Source: Chryseobacterium mulctrae
GTDB lineage: Bacteria; Bacteroidota; Bacteroidia; Flavobacteriales; Weeksellaceae
Reading direction: 5' to 3'
Length of the DNA stretch: 64,000 nt
NCBI RefSeq assembly: GCF_006175945.1
Contig: NZ_VAJL01000001.1
Location: 1,860,001-1,924,000 of the forward strand
How positions within the stretch are numbered: position 1 is the stretch's first letter; each line of letters starts with the position of its first letter. The position numbers and the translations under genes are program-made. This document shows, piece by piece, positions 37,847 to 46,250 of this stretch. The notes beneath the pieces are model-generated. The model ran no database searches, was not told the origin of the DNA, and saw only the letters and a program-made list of their open reading frames with translations.

Positions 37847-38986
37847 ATGTCAAAAAAAATACTTTTTATTTATTATCAGAATCTTAAAGCAGGTGGTGTT
37901 GCAAGAGTTATGATCAACCTTGCAAATGAACTCTGCGAAAACGGATATGATACAAGTATTTTATTTTTGATGGAAGGAGCGAATACATTTTATGAAATCA
38001 ATCCAAAGATAAAAATTCATACTCTTAATTCTTTTGGACACTGGGGTGTTAATAACATCAATCCATTACTGGATAAATATTTAAAAAAATTTCGATACAA
38101 ATATAGTCTTAAAAAATATGTTTATGATTTTGGACAGTGGGATGTGATGAACAAGTGGCTGAAAAACAATCATTCTCAATTTGATATTATCATTTCTTGT
38201 TGGTATAAATTATCAGCACAAATTTCCGTAAATAAAACAATCGCATCAAAAACATTTGCATGGGAGCATTCTAATTTTGAAGTTGGCGGAAAAATTTGGG
38301 GAAATCTTTTACGACCAAAATATAAAAACTTAAAAGGAATCGTCTGTATCAACAAAACTTCTGTTGATTATTATAAAACTTTAAATCCTAATACTTTTCT
38401 CATATCTAATCTTATTGGTGAACCCTTTGAAAGTATTGAAAAAATTGATTTTGAGGCTAAAAAAAATAACCTTATGTATGTGGGAAGACTTGATGAAGAC
38501 AAAAATGTAAGCAGTATTATTGATGCTATCTCAAATATAGACATGAAAAATTTTATTTTCAAAATTATTGGTGATGGGCCTGAATTGGAAAATTTAAAAA
38601 AACTGGCTAAAGACAAAAACCTTCAATCAAAAATAATTTTCACAGATCAACTACCTATAGTTCAAATTAAAAACGAACTTTTAGATAGTAAAATCTTTCT
38701 TTTTATGAGCAAAACAGAAGCTTTTGGAATGGTATTATTAGAAGCCATGTTTTGTGGAAATTCTCTAATATCTTATAATTGCAATCACGGACCTTCTGAC
38801 ATTGTGAATGACAAAAATGGTTTTTTAATTCCGATGAATGATAAAATGCTATTTCAGGAAAATCTACAAAATCTTATTGATAATGATGAGCTATTGAATA
38901 ATTTAAACAAATCTTCTTTTCATAACTCTTTTGAATGGAAGAAAAATAAAGTGTTATTAAAATGGAATGAGATTTTTAAGTCATGA
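37847..38986 (+). CDS. Family 4 glycosyltransferase
   Basis: 379 residues. KKILFIYYQNLKAGGVARVM at the start and NLMYVGRLDEDKNVSSIIDA at the donor domain are GT4 features. EAFGMVLLEAMFCGNSLISY and NCNHGPSDIVND (about 290-320) resemble the protein at 32659-33831, so the two probably arose by duplication. The gap to the previous gene is 2 bases. The frame of the next gene could start 20 bases inside this one, but a later ATG is preferred. Confidence 0.9.
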   Translation: MSKKILFIYYQNLKAGGVARVMINLANELCENGYDTSILFLMEGANTFYEINPKIKIHTLNSFGHWGVNNINPLLDKYLKKFRYKYSLKKYVYDFGQWDVMNKWLKNNHSQFDIIISCWYKLSAQISVNKTIASKTFAWEHSNFEVGGKIWGNLLRPKYKNLKGIVCINKTSVDYYKTLNPNTFLISNLIGEPFESIEKIDFEAKKNNLMYVGRLDEDKNVSSIIDAISNIDMKNFIFKIIGDGPELENLKKLAKDKNLQSKIIFTDQLPIVQIKNELLDSKIFLFMSKTEAFGMVLLEAMFCGNSLISYNCNHGPSDIVNDKNGFLIPMNDKMLFQENLQNLIDNDELLNNLNKSSFHNSFEWKKNKVLLKWNEIFKS

Positions 38987-39008
38987 TCCTATAAAAATTA
39001 AACCTCTT

Positions 39009-39908
39009 ATGATCTCCATAATTACAGCCTATTATAACAGAAAAGAACTTTTTCGAAAAACCTTATTGAGTATTGCAAGGTTCAAATATTCCGAACCTAT
39101 AGAATTTATTGCAGTAGATGATGGCAGTAAAGAAGAAGAGCGTATTGAAGATTTGGTGGCTGATTTTCCTTTCTTAAAAGTGATTCGTTTAGAAAAGAAA
39201 GATAAATGGTATCAAAATTCCTGCATCCCTTTCAACGAAGGTTTTCGTCATGCAAAAGGCAATAAAATTATTATTCAAAATCCTGAATGTTACCATTTTG
39301 ATAATGTAATTGAATTTACATCAAAAAATCTCATTGAAGATGATTATTTAAGCTTTGGCTGTTTTGCCTTAGATAAACAAACTACAGATAGTCATAAGAC
39401 CAATTATCCTGAAAATATTATTCACAGCTGTATTGCCCACCCAAGTTTACATAACTCTACAATAGCCGGAAACATCTGGTACAATCATTCTGTGCACAAA
39501 CCTCATGCTTATCATTTCTGTGTTGCTTTAACCAAGATAGATTTAGACAAGTTACAAGGTTTTGACGAATTATTAGCTTTGGGAATCGCTTATGACGACA
39601 ATGAATTTGTAAGAAGAGTAAAAAACGAGCTTAATATAAAGTTTGTTGATGATATGATTGTTTTACATCAAAACCATTATAATCCGTTTTCTACTTCGTA
39701 TGATAACAGAAAATGGAGTTCTTTTTTATATGGAATAAATCACATTCTTTTTCAGCAAAAACCTAAAAAGAAACTTATTAACCGATATACAAAAAGCCAA
39801 AATGTACTGCAGAAAAAAAAGATTATTATTCTCTTCGTTGCATACAGGTTATTAACTGATTTAGCTTTTTATAAATTAGTAAAAGATAAATTAATAAAAA
39901 GAATATAA
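39009..39908 (+). CDS. Family 2 glycosyltransferase with GT7-like C-terminus
   Basis: 299 residues from ATG 39009 (an ATG at 38967 would overlap the previous gene by 20 bases). MISIITAYYNRKELFRKTLL and FIAVDDGSKEEER form the nucleotide-binding half. Where other GT2 enzymes carry DxD, this one has KIIIQNPECYHFDN, a QNPE-type metal site known from a subgroup. LDKLQGFDELLALGIAYDDN with EFVRRV resembles the galactosyltransferase C-terminal (Glyco_transf_7C) motif GxDExFxxxGxxDxxxxxR. Galactosyl or N-acetylgalactosaminyl transfer is possible, not shown. Confidence 0.82.
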   Translation: MISIITAYYNRKELFRKTLLSIARFKYSEPIEFIAVDDGSKEEERIEDLVADFPFLKVIRLEKKDKWYQNSCIPFNEGFRHAKGNKIIIQNPECYHFDNVIEFTSKNLIEDDYLSFGCFALDKQTTDSHKTNYPENIIHSCIAHPSLHNSTIAGNIWYNHSVHKPHAYHFCVALTKIDLDKLQGFDELLALGIAYDDNEFVRRVKNELNIKFVDDMIVLHQNHYNPFSTSYDNRKWSSFLYGINHILFQQKPKKKLINRYTKSQNVLQKKKIIILFVAYRLLTDLAFYKLVKDKLIKRI

Positions 39909-39918
39909 ATTAAAATAA

Positions 39919-41070
39919 ATGTCTCAAAAAAAGAAAATCCTCATCCGTATTGGTTCACTTCGTCATGGCGGTGCAGAAAAAGTATTGATAAATTTTCTGA
40001 AAAATCTTCCTGAAGACAAATATGACGTAGATCTATTAATCAACCTTTATACAGGAATGTACATCAAAGAAGTTCCGTCATGGGTCAATATGTTTCATCT
40101 GCTAAAAGGTGAAATGATCACTACTAACAAGCCTCATGAGATTCCTATAAAAATATTTAGAGTTTTGTATCAAAAGATGTTTCTCTGGTTTCCTTTTCTC
40201 TTATATCAATTTGTTTTAAAAAACAAAAAATATGATGTAGAGATTGCTGCAATACATGGTCTGTACAAAGAACTCCTATCAAGCCCCCAAAAGAAATCAA
40301 AAAAGATAATCTGGATTCAGAATGATATTTTTAACCTTAAAGAGTTTACACCTGATGTAATTAGACATTTCTTCAAATTTGACAGAATTTTGGTCATTTC
40401 CAATAAACTAAAAGAAGATATGCAGAAGATGGCACAATATGACTATGAGAAGCAGGCAATCATTAAAATATTCAACCCGATCGATAAAGCAGATACATTA
40501 CAGAAAGCGAATACAGAAATCGAAGATTATCCTTTTTCCAATAAGACTCCTACCTTTATTACCATTGGAACAGTTTATCCACAAAAAGGTTATGACAGAC
40601 TTTTGAATGTCCATAAAAAATTGATTGACGAAGGGATTATACACCAAATCATTATCATTGGTGATGGTTTTGATTACATGAATATTCATGCGAAACTGAA
40701 TCAATTGGGGCTTCAAGAAACGGTTAAAATGCTGGGCTTCAGAAGCAATCCGTATCCTTATCTGAAAAAAGCTGATTTTTATGTGATGTCTTCTAGACAT
40801 GAAGGTTTCCCTACGATTATTGCAGAAGCATTAATTTTGAATAAGCTAGTTATATCTACAGATGTTTCAGGAATAAAAGATCTACTTCAGGAAGGGGAAT
40901 TAGGAGTTATTACTCCCAATTCAGAAGAAGGAATTTATGAGGGAATGAAAAAAATTCTTACAAATCCAGAACTTGTTAGTCATTACGAAAAAGAAATTAT
41001 TGCAACTGATTTACCTTTTGTATTACAGAAATCAGTAGTGAAGCTTCAGGAAATCATTGACGGATTATAA
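39919..41070 (+). CDS. Family 4 glycosyltransferase
   Basis: 383 residues. QKKKILIRIGSLRHGGAEKV, FLKNLPEDKYDVDLLINLYT, FITIGTVYPQKGYDRLLNVH and SSRHEGFPTIIAEALILNKL with ISTDVSG are all GT4 features, and the EX7E region is intact. It is a paralogue of the protein at 35797-36948. It is 10 bases after the preceding GT2 gene and 11 before the acetyltransferase. Specificity unknown. Confidence 0.92.
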   Translation: MSQKKKILIRIGSLRHGGAEKVLINFLKNLPEDKYDVDLLINLYTGMYIKEVPSWVNMFHLLKGEMITTNKPHEIPIKIFRVLYQKMFLWFPFLLYQFVLKNKKYDVEIAAIHGLYKELLSSPQKKSKKIIWIQNDIFNLKEFTPDVIRHFFKFDRILVISNKLKEDMQKMAQYDYEKQAIIKIFNPIDKADTLQKANTEIEDYPFSNKTPTFITIGTVYPQKGYDRLLNVHKKLIDEGIIHQIIIIGDGFDYMNIHAKLNQLGLQETVKMLGFRSNPYPYLKKADFYVMSSRHEGFPTIIAEALILNKLVISTDVSGIKDLLQEGELGVITPNSEEGIYEGMKKILTNPELVSHYEKEIIATDLPFVLQKSVVKLQEIIDGL

Positions 41071-41081
41071 ATATTAAAAAA

Positions 41082-41633
41082 ATGGGTTACACAGTTATAC
41101 AAAAAGATTTTTATCGAGAAAGTGGCAAATGGCTCTCTTCATTTGAGATCTGGAAGAAATGTATCAATCCGAACCTGCATTTTGTTTATATTTTGAGAAA
41201 AACTCAACAGTATAATAAAAAGCCCGTTCTAAGGATATTCTGGAAGCTCCTTCTCAGACATTATCAAATAAAATACGGCTATCAGATTTATGCAGAAACT
41301 GAAATTGGGGAAGGCTTTTATTTGGGGCATTGGGGAAGCCTAGTCATAAATCCTAAGGCTAAAATTGGCAGAAACTGTAATGTTGCACAAGGGGTAACTA
41401 TTGGTCAGCAAAATCGTGGTAGACTCCAGGGATTTCCAACAATCGGTGATGAAGTATGGATTGGAGCAAATGCTGTCATTGTAGGTGGAATTACTATTGG
41501 AAATAATGTTTTAGTAGCGCCCAATTCGTACGTTAACTTCAACGTTCCTGCCAATTCTGTAGTCATTGGAAATCCCGGAACTATTTCCTCAACAGAAAGA
41601 GCTACAGAAGCATACATTAACAATAAAGTATAA
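41082..41633 (+). CDS. Serine-acetyltransferase-like hexapeptide acyltransferase (CysE/WcaB type)
   Basis: 183 residues. A helical N-terminus of about 60 residues precedes hexapeptide repeats with YAETEIGEGFYLGHWGSLVI, KIGRNCNVAQGVTIGQQNRG, DEVWIGANAVIVGGITIGNN and NVPANSVVIGNPG. The histidine in LGHWG and the GVTIGQ region match CysE-like and WcaB/EpsC-like O-acetyltransferases. In a polysaccharide locus a sugar O-acetyltransferase is more likely than serine acetylation. It is the last intact gene of the locus. Confidence 0.85.
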   Translation: MGYTVIQKDFYRESGKWLSSFEIWKKCINPNLHFVYILRKTQQYNKKPVLRIFWKLLLRHYQIKYGYQIYAETEIGEGFYLGHWGSLVINPKAKIGRNCNVAQGVTIGQQNRGRLQGFPTIGDEVWIGANAVIVGGITIGNNVLVAPNSYVNFNVPANSVVIGNPGTISSTERATEAYINNKV

Positions 41634-41795
41634 AAGTTTTTTCTATAAATTCATATCTAAAAACATTTTTTCTATGAAAAAATATATCCCTATTATAGGA
41701 AAAATATATTTTATATATTTTTGTTTTAGAGATTTGTAGAATTGAAGCTTTGCTTTAATATTAATCTTCAAAACACAACACAAATTAAAAAACAT

Positions 41796-42425
41796 ATGAG
41801 ACTGTTTCCTACACTTTTCTTCATTAGCTCTGATTTACACATTCAAGAATCTGATTTAAAACACTGATTATAGTATACGTTACGGCAAATACAACCCTAA
41901 ATTATAATGTCATTGATACTTCATTCTCAGACATATGGACAGCAAGTTTGGCTTCCAATTATAAAGGAAGACCCATTAATATTCTGTTTCAGGTATACAA
42001 TCAGGATTCTGCAAAAAATTATTTCTTTGCATACCACGACAACAATGATCCTTATTTGGGAATAAATTGCAGATGTGTAGGTAAAATATGATAATAATGG
42101 AAATGAATAGGAGCCGTTACCAAGACTACAGATAACAACCATAACTTCAGGACAAGCTAAAACTGTTTTAGCAAAATCAGTAATTGAGGAAAAAGTAGCT
42201 CAAAACAAACTTGAGTTTTTCCCTAATCCAGTAAAGAGTTTGTTGCATATCAAAGGAAATGACAAATCTAAAGATTACTATTATCAGATTTATAATCTTT
42301 CCGGTCAATTGGTAAAGTCAGGAAAATTTGAAAATGAAAGTACCGACCTCTCTTCTTTACTATCAGAAGTTTATGTGCTAAGAATCAATAATTCTGAAAC
42401 CATAGTAAAAATTATTAAGCAATAA
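41796..42425 (+). pseudogene. Decayed T9SS type A cargo protein gene
   Basis: Three fragments line up in different frames. MRLFPTLFFI at 41796 looks like the start of a signal peptide. VIDTSFSDIWTASLASNYKG with INILFQVYNQDS is in one frame to a stop near 42091. EPLPRLQITTITSG and FFPNPVKSLLHIKG up to the TAA at 42423-42425 form a T9SS type A sorting domain (FxPNPxxxxLxI, then IYNLSGQLV). Between the second and third fragments lie a one-base frameshift and an in-frame TAG at 42108. A -7 box TATTTTTG at 41716 could once have driven it. The region 41634-41795 is AT-rich, with a weak hairpin. Confidence 0.65.
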
Positions 42426-42451
42426 ATAAATCGTTACTGATAAACATGAAC

Positions 42452-42481
42452 CGCCTTAATGTACATTGAGGTGTTTTTTTT
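42452..42481 (+). terminator. Intrinsic terminator after the T9SS pseudogene
   Basis: An imperfect stem CGCCTTAA / TTGAGGTG with a six-base loop is followed by eight T residues. The interval 42482-42663 is AT-rich with nothing else recognised. Confidence 0.7.
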
Positions 42482-42663
42482 AAGAATTGAAGGTATTTTA
42501 ATCTTCAATTTAAATTTTATCATTTATAGTTTGTAATTTTATATTAATTTTTAAGTTTAATTTATTAATTTTTTCAGGTGAATTCATACAAAAAACCGTA
42601 TATATCGGTTGTTTCAAACATGATTTTAAGCATATTTTAATATTAAATATTGTTAAAACTGAT

Positions 42664-42691
42664 TGGCTTTTCGGCAAAAATTATATTTTTG
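42664..42691 (+). promoter_or_regulatory. Promoter of the carbonic anhydrase/SulP genes
   Basis: TTG (42664-42666), exactly 17 bases, then TATTTTTG (42684-42691): a textbook Bacteroidetes promoter. The leader to ATG 42770 would be about 70 bases. Confidence 0.75.
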
Positions 42692-42769
42692 CATAATTAT
42701 TGATTCAGTCTATTGAATTTGAAAATAATTTAAACGAAATAAATAATTATAATCTTTAAAATTTAATTA

Positions 42770-43438
42770 ATGAAGAATTCGTACGAAGTTATTTTTGAGA
42801 ACAACAGAAAATGGGTAGAATCTAAAGTAGCAGACAATCCCCACTTCTTTGAGGATCTTGCAAAAACTCAGAATCCTGAATACCTTTACATAGGATGTTC
42901 AGACAGCAGAGCAACCGCAGAAGAACTCATGGGAGCAAAACCGGGAGAAGTTTTTGTCCACAGAAATATTGCAAATGTTGTTAATACATTAGACATGAGC
43001 TCCACAGCTGTTATACAGTACGCCGTAGAGCACTTGAAGGTAAAACACATTATCATTTGCGGACATTACAACTGCGGTGGCGTAAAAGCAGCGATGACCC
43101 CTCAAGATTTAGGACTTTTAAATCCTTGGCTGAGAAATATTCGTGATGTTTACAGATTGCATCAAGCAGAACTAGATTCTATCGAAGATGAGAGTAAACG
43201 TTATGACAGGCTTGTAGAGCTGAATGTTCAGGAGCAGTGTATTAACGTAATTAAAATGGCCTGTGTACAGGAAAGATATATTTTAGAAGAATATCCTATT
43301 GTTCACGGCTGGGTTTTTGACCTAAGAACAGGTAAAATTATCGATCTTGAAATTGATTTTGAGGAAATCTTAAAAGATATTCAGAAGATTTATAATCTTA
43401 CAGGCTCAGATTGGGTGATGAGCAGAAAGACGAAATAA
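42770..43438 (+). CDS. Beta-class carbonic anhydrase
   Basis: 222 residues. It interconverts CO2 and bicarbonate. The zinc ligands are visible: Cys43 and Asp45/Arg47 in IGCSDSRAT, and His99/Cys102 in CGHYNCGG. KPGEVFVHRNIANVVN is the conserved active-site strand. It is first in a block with a small exported protein, a SulP transporter and a second carbonic anhydrase. It has its own strong promoter. It should be cytoplasmic, as there is no signal peptide. The C-terminus (HGWVFDLRTGKIIDLEIDF) is normal for the clade. Confidence 0.95.
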   Translation: MKNSYEVIFENNRKWVESKVADNPHFFEDLAKTQNPEYLYIGCSDSRATAEELMGAKPGEVFVHRNIANVVNTLDMSSTAVIQYAVEHLKVKHIIICGHYNCGGVKAAMTPQDLGLLNPWLRNIRDVYRLHQAELDSIEDESKRYDRLVELNVQEQCINVIKMACVQERYILEEYPIVHGWVFDLRTGKIIDLEIDFEEILKDIQKIYNLTGSDWVMSRKTK

Positions 43439-43461
43439 TCTTTCTTTAAAAAATTGAGTGA

Positions 43462-43761
43462 ATGAAATTCTGGAGTATTATTACATTACTGTTTATCCTA
43501 AACTTCACAGCCTTGCCGAGCATCGCTGCGGTTTTCGGTTGGGAAATACAGAGAACGAATGTAATTTTAAACGAAGAAGAAACACACTCTCATTATTCAT
43601 CATTTACGGTTTACGAAAAGACTTTACCAAAGACTTTAAACGTACATGATTTTCTAAAGTTTTTCGAGCCTGATCTCGAGCGCAGATCTTTTGTGCTGAT
43701 TGATGATTCTTTTCATCTTTCACCATTTCTTACCATATTTTCTCCACCTCCCGAAGCTTAG
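43462..43761 (+). CDS. Small exported protein of unknown function
   Basis: 99 residues. The N-terminal MKFWSIITLLFILNFTALPS is a signal peptide or single anchor, and the mature part is short with acidic, aromatic and proline-rich segments, ending SPFLTIFSPPPEA. I do not recognise the family. It is 23 bases after the carbonic anhydrase gene and 146 before sulP, on the same strand, so it is likely co-transcribed. Its conserved-looking hydrophobic and proline-rich end may sit at the membrane. Confidence 0.6.
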   Translation: MKFWSIITLLFILNFTALPSIAAVFGWEIQRTNVILNEEETHSHYSSFTVYEKTLPKTLNVHDFLKFFEPDLERRSFVLIDDSFHLSPFLTIFSPPPEA

Positions 43762-43907
43762 TTGAAATACATTAGCAAATATTCATATCAGATTTGATGT
43801 TGAATGATGCCCTTTTTTAAATTAATTTCAATTTTATCGCTGATGATTTTGGTTAAATATTTTATTTAATTAAGATTAATCGGTTACACTAAGTATTTTT
43901 CGCTGTC

Positions 43908-45503
43908 ATGAAAAAATCAAATTCATTATTTGGAGGAATTAAGGAGAATTTCCCTTCAGGCCTCGTTGTATTTTTAGTAGCTCTTCCTCTATGTTTAGGA
44001 ATTGCTTTAGCATCTGGCGCACCGCCATTATCTGGTATTATTGCAGGTATTGTGGGAGGTTTAGTCGTTGGAGCACTCAGTAATTCAAACATTTCGGTTT
44101 CAGGACCTGCTGCAGGTCTTACTGCAATCGTATTAACTGCAATTACAGATCTTGGAGCTTTCGAACTATTCCTTTGCGCCGGTATTATCGCTGGTCTTAT
44201 ACAGTTAGTTTTAGGCTTCATCAGAGCAGGTAGTATTTCCAATTATTTTCCAAATAATGTGATTGAGGGAATGCTTGCTGCTATCGGGATTATTATCATT
44301 ATCAAGCAAATTCCGCATGCATTAGGTTTTGATAACGACTATGAAGGAAATGAAACATTATTTTCCAACGGAATCAATTTCAACTATTTCAGTGAATTAA
44401 TGGGTGCAATACATCCGGGAGCGGTTATAGTTACTCTGGTTTCTGTAGGATTACTTTTAGCCTGGGATCAAATTCCTGCTTTAAAAAGAATGAAAATGTT
44501 ACCAGGTGCATTAGTTGCCGTAGCTGTTGGAATTTTACTTAATGAAGCATTTAAAATGTCGGGAAGTTCTTTGGCAATCGGTACAGAGCATTTGGTTTCT
44601 TTACCTATTCCTCAAAGTCTTGATGATTTTAAAAACCTGGTAATACTACCCGATTTTAACGGTTTTACAAATCCTAAAGTATGGATTGTAGGAGCAACAA
44701 TCGCTATTGTAGCATCTATTGAAACGCTACTTTGTATTGAAGCTTCAGACCGATTAGATGTTCAGAGAAGAATTACCGACACCAATTTAGAATTAAAAGC
44801 TCAGGGAATCGGAAACCTTATCAGTTCATTTATCGGCGGATTACCTATGACATCTGTAGTGGTAAGAAGCTCAGCAAATGCTAATGCGGGAGCAACTTCG
44901 AAGGTTTCAGCAATGATTCACGGTGTTTTATTATTGGTTTGTGTGTTGACTATTCCTTTTATTTTAAATTTGATTCCTTTATCTACTCTTGCTGCAGTTT
45001 TACTTTTAGTAGGATATAAATTGGCAAAACCAGCTACATTCAAACATTTCTGGCATTTAGGAAAGTTCCAGTTTATCCCGTTTGTGGCAACTGTCGTTGC
45101 TATTGTAGCTACCGATTTGCTGAAAGGAGTAGGAATTGGTTTAGCAATCTCTGTTTTCTATATTTTGCAAGGAAACATGAAACGTGCTTATTATTTAAGC
45201 CGAGAAAAACTGATTGATGCAGACGGCATTACGATGAAATTGGCAGAAGAGGTATCTTTTCTGAATAAAGCCGCTATTAAAAAGACATTGAAAAACATTA
45301 AATCAAACTCTGCGGTAAAGATTGATGCAAGAGGAACGTCATATATCGCAACAGATGTACTGGAAATGATTCAGGATTTTGCCAACATCCGAGCAAAAGA
45401 AGAAGATATTAATGTGGAACTATTAGGCTTCAAAACTTCGTACAGAGACTACGAAACCGATGAGGACTCTCACATCGTCATTACCCATAAAAGAGCAATG
45501 TAA
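43908..45503 (+). CDS. SulP-family inorganic anion (probably bicarbonate) transporter
   Basis: 531 residues. NFPSGLVVFLVALPLCLGIA and ASGAPPLSGIIAGIVGG at the start are SulP hallmarks, followed by SNSNISVSGPAAGLTAIVLT, a family-typical motif, and about 12 membrane segments. The C-terminal 90 residues form a short STAS domain (KIDARGTSYIATDVLEMIQD). SulP proteins carry sulfate, bicarbonate or other anions; position between two carbonic anhydrase genes favours bicarbonate (BicA/SulP-type) transport. The gap to the second carbonic anhydrase is 51 bases. Substrate is inferred from context. Confidence 0.9.
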   Translation: MKKSNSLFGGIKENFPSGLVVFLVALPLCLGIALASGAPPLSGIIAGIVGGLVVGALSNSNISVSGPAAGLTAIVLTAITDLGAFELFLCAGIIAGLIQLVLGFIRAGSISNYFPNNVIEGMLAAIGIIIIIKQIPHALGFDNDYEGNETLFSNGINFNYFSELMGAIHPGAVIVTLVSVGLLLAWDQIPALKRMKMLPGALVAVAVGILLNEAFKMSGSSLAIGTEHLVSLPIPQSLDDFKNLVILPDFNGFTNPKVWIVGATIAIVASIETLLCIEASDRLDVQRRITDTNLELKAQGIGNLISSFIGGLPMTSVVVRSSANANAGATSKVSAMIHGVLLLVCVLTIPFILNLIPLSTLAAVLLLVGYKLAKPATFKHFWHLGKFQFIPFVATVVAIVATDLLKGVGIGLAISVFYILQGNMKRAYYLSREKLIDADGITMKLAEEVSFLNKAAIKKTLKNIKSNSAVKIDARGTSYIATDVLEMIQDFANIRAKEEDINVELLGFKTSYRDYETDEDSHIVITHKRAM

Positions 45504-45554
45504 GCTCAAAAAATATTTTTTTAACTTTAATAATTCAAAAAATAAATAAATTAT

Positions 45555-46190
45555 ATGAAAGCACATACATCAGAAACTCAGTCTACGATTACTCCTGAAA
45601 AAGCATTAAACTTTTTAAAAGAAGGAAATCACAGATTTGTAGGTAATCTAAAGGCAAACAGAGATCTTTTGGAGCAGGTAAATGCTACCCGTGAAGGACA
45701 GTGGCCTTTTGCAGTGGTTCTAAGCTGTATAGACAGCCGTACTTCTGCAGAATTAATCTTTGATCAAGGACTAGGTGATGTTTTCAGTATCAGAATAGCA
45801 GGGAATTTTGTTAATCAGGATATTTTAGGATCTATGGAATTTGGCTGTAACGTAGCTGGTTCTAAATTGGTTGTCGTTTTAGGCCACACAAAATGTGGAG
45901 CTTTAAAGGGAGGACTTGATGCTGCTAAAATTGAGGGAATGGGAATGGATAATCTGAACCATTTAATCGGTCATTTCGACCCAATCATCAATACAATCAT
46001 TGAAGATGGTGAAGAACGTTCTTCTGCGAATGCAGATCTTCTTGAAAGGCTAAATCAGCACAACGTAAAAAATGCGATTGATGAGATCCGCAAACAAAGT
46101 TCTACATTAAAAAGACTTGAAGAAGAAGGTAAAATTAAAATAGTCGGAGCTAACTATGATGTTGAAACCGGCGTCGTAACTTGGTTATAA
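45555..46190 (+). CDS. Beta-class carbonic anhydrase (second copy)
   Basis: 211 residues, clearly different from the first copy. The zinc site is Cys58 with Asp60/Arg62 in VLSCIDSRTS, and His111/Cys114 in GHTKCGALKG. It has the FKEGN-like N-terminus of the clade (LNFLKEGNHRFVGN) and an added helical segment with KRLEEEGKIK before the last strands. The two enzymes belong to different beta-CA subgroups, so they are not a recent duplication. It ends at a strong terminator shared with pth on the other strand. Confidence 0.95.
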   Translation: MKAHTSETQSTITPEKALNFLKEGNHRFVGNLKANRDLLEQVNATREGQWPFAVVLSCIDSRTSAELIFDQGLGDVFSIRIAGNFVNQDILGSMEFGCNVAGSKLVVVLGHTKCGALKGGLDAAKIEGMGMDNLNHLIGHFDPIINTIIEDGEERSSANADLLERLNQHNVKNAIDEIRKQSSTLKRLEEEGKIKIVGANYDVETGVVTWL

Positions 46191-46213
46191 TAAACATTCA
46201 TTTTCATTAATCA

Positions 46214-46242
46214 TTCGGGCGGAAGCTTTGCTTCCGCCCGAA
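46214..46242 (+). terminator. Strong terminator between the carbonic anhydrase and pth
   Basis: A 13-bp perfect GC-rich stem (TTCGGGCGGAAGC / GCTTCCGCCCGAA) with a TTT loop is followed on the plus strand by TTTATTTTTTATTTT. It could also act for the convergent pth transcript, but the minus-strand tail is poorer in T. Confidence 0.88.
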
Positions 46243-46250
46243 TTTATTTT

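Noticed and set aside
43458..43649. An alternative frame starting 4 bases before the small exported protein gene
   Set aside because: It gives a protein with no signal or motif; the frame from 43462 has a clear signal peptide and an operon-like position.
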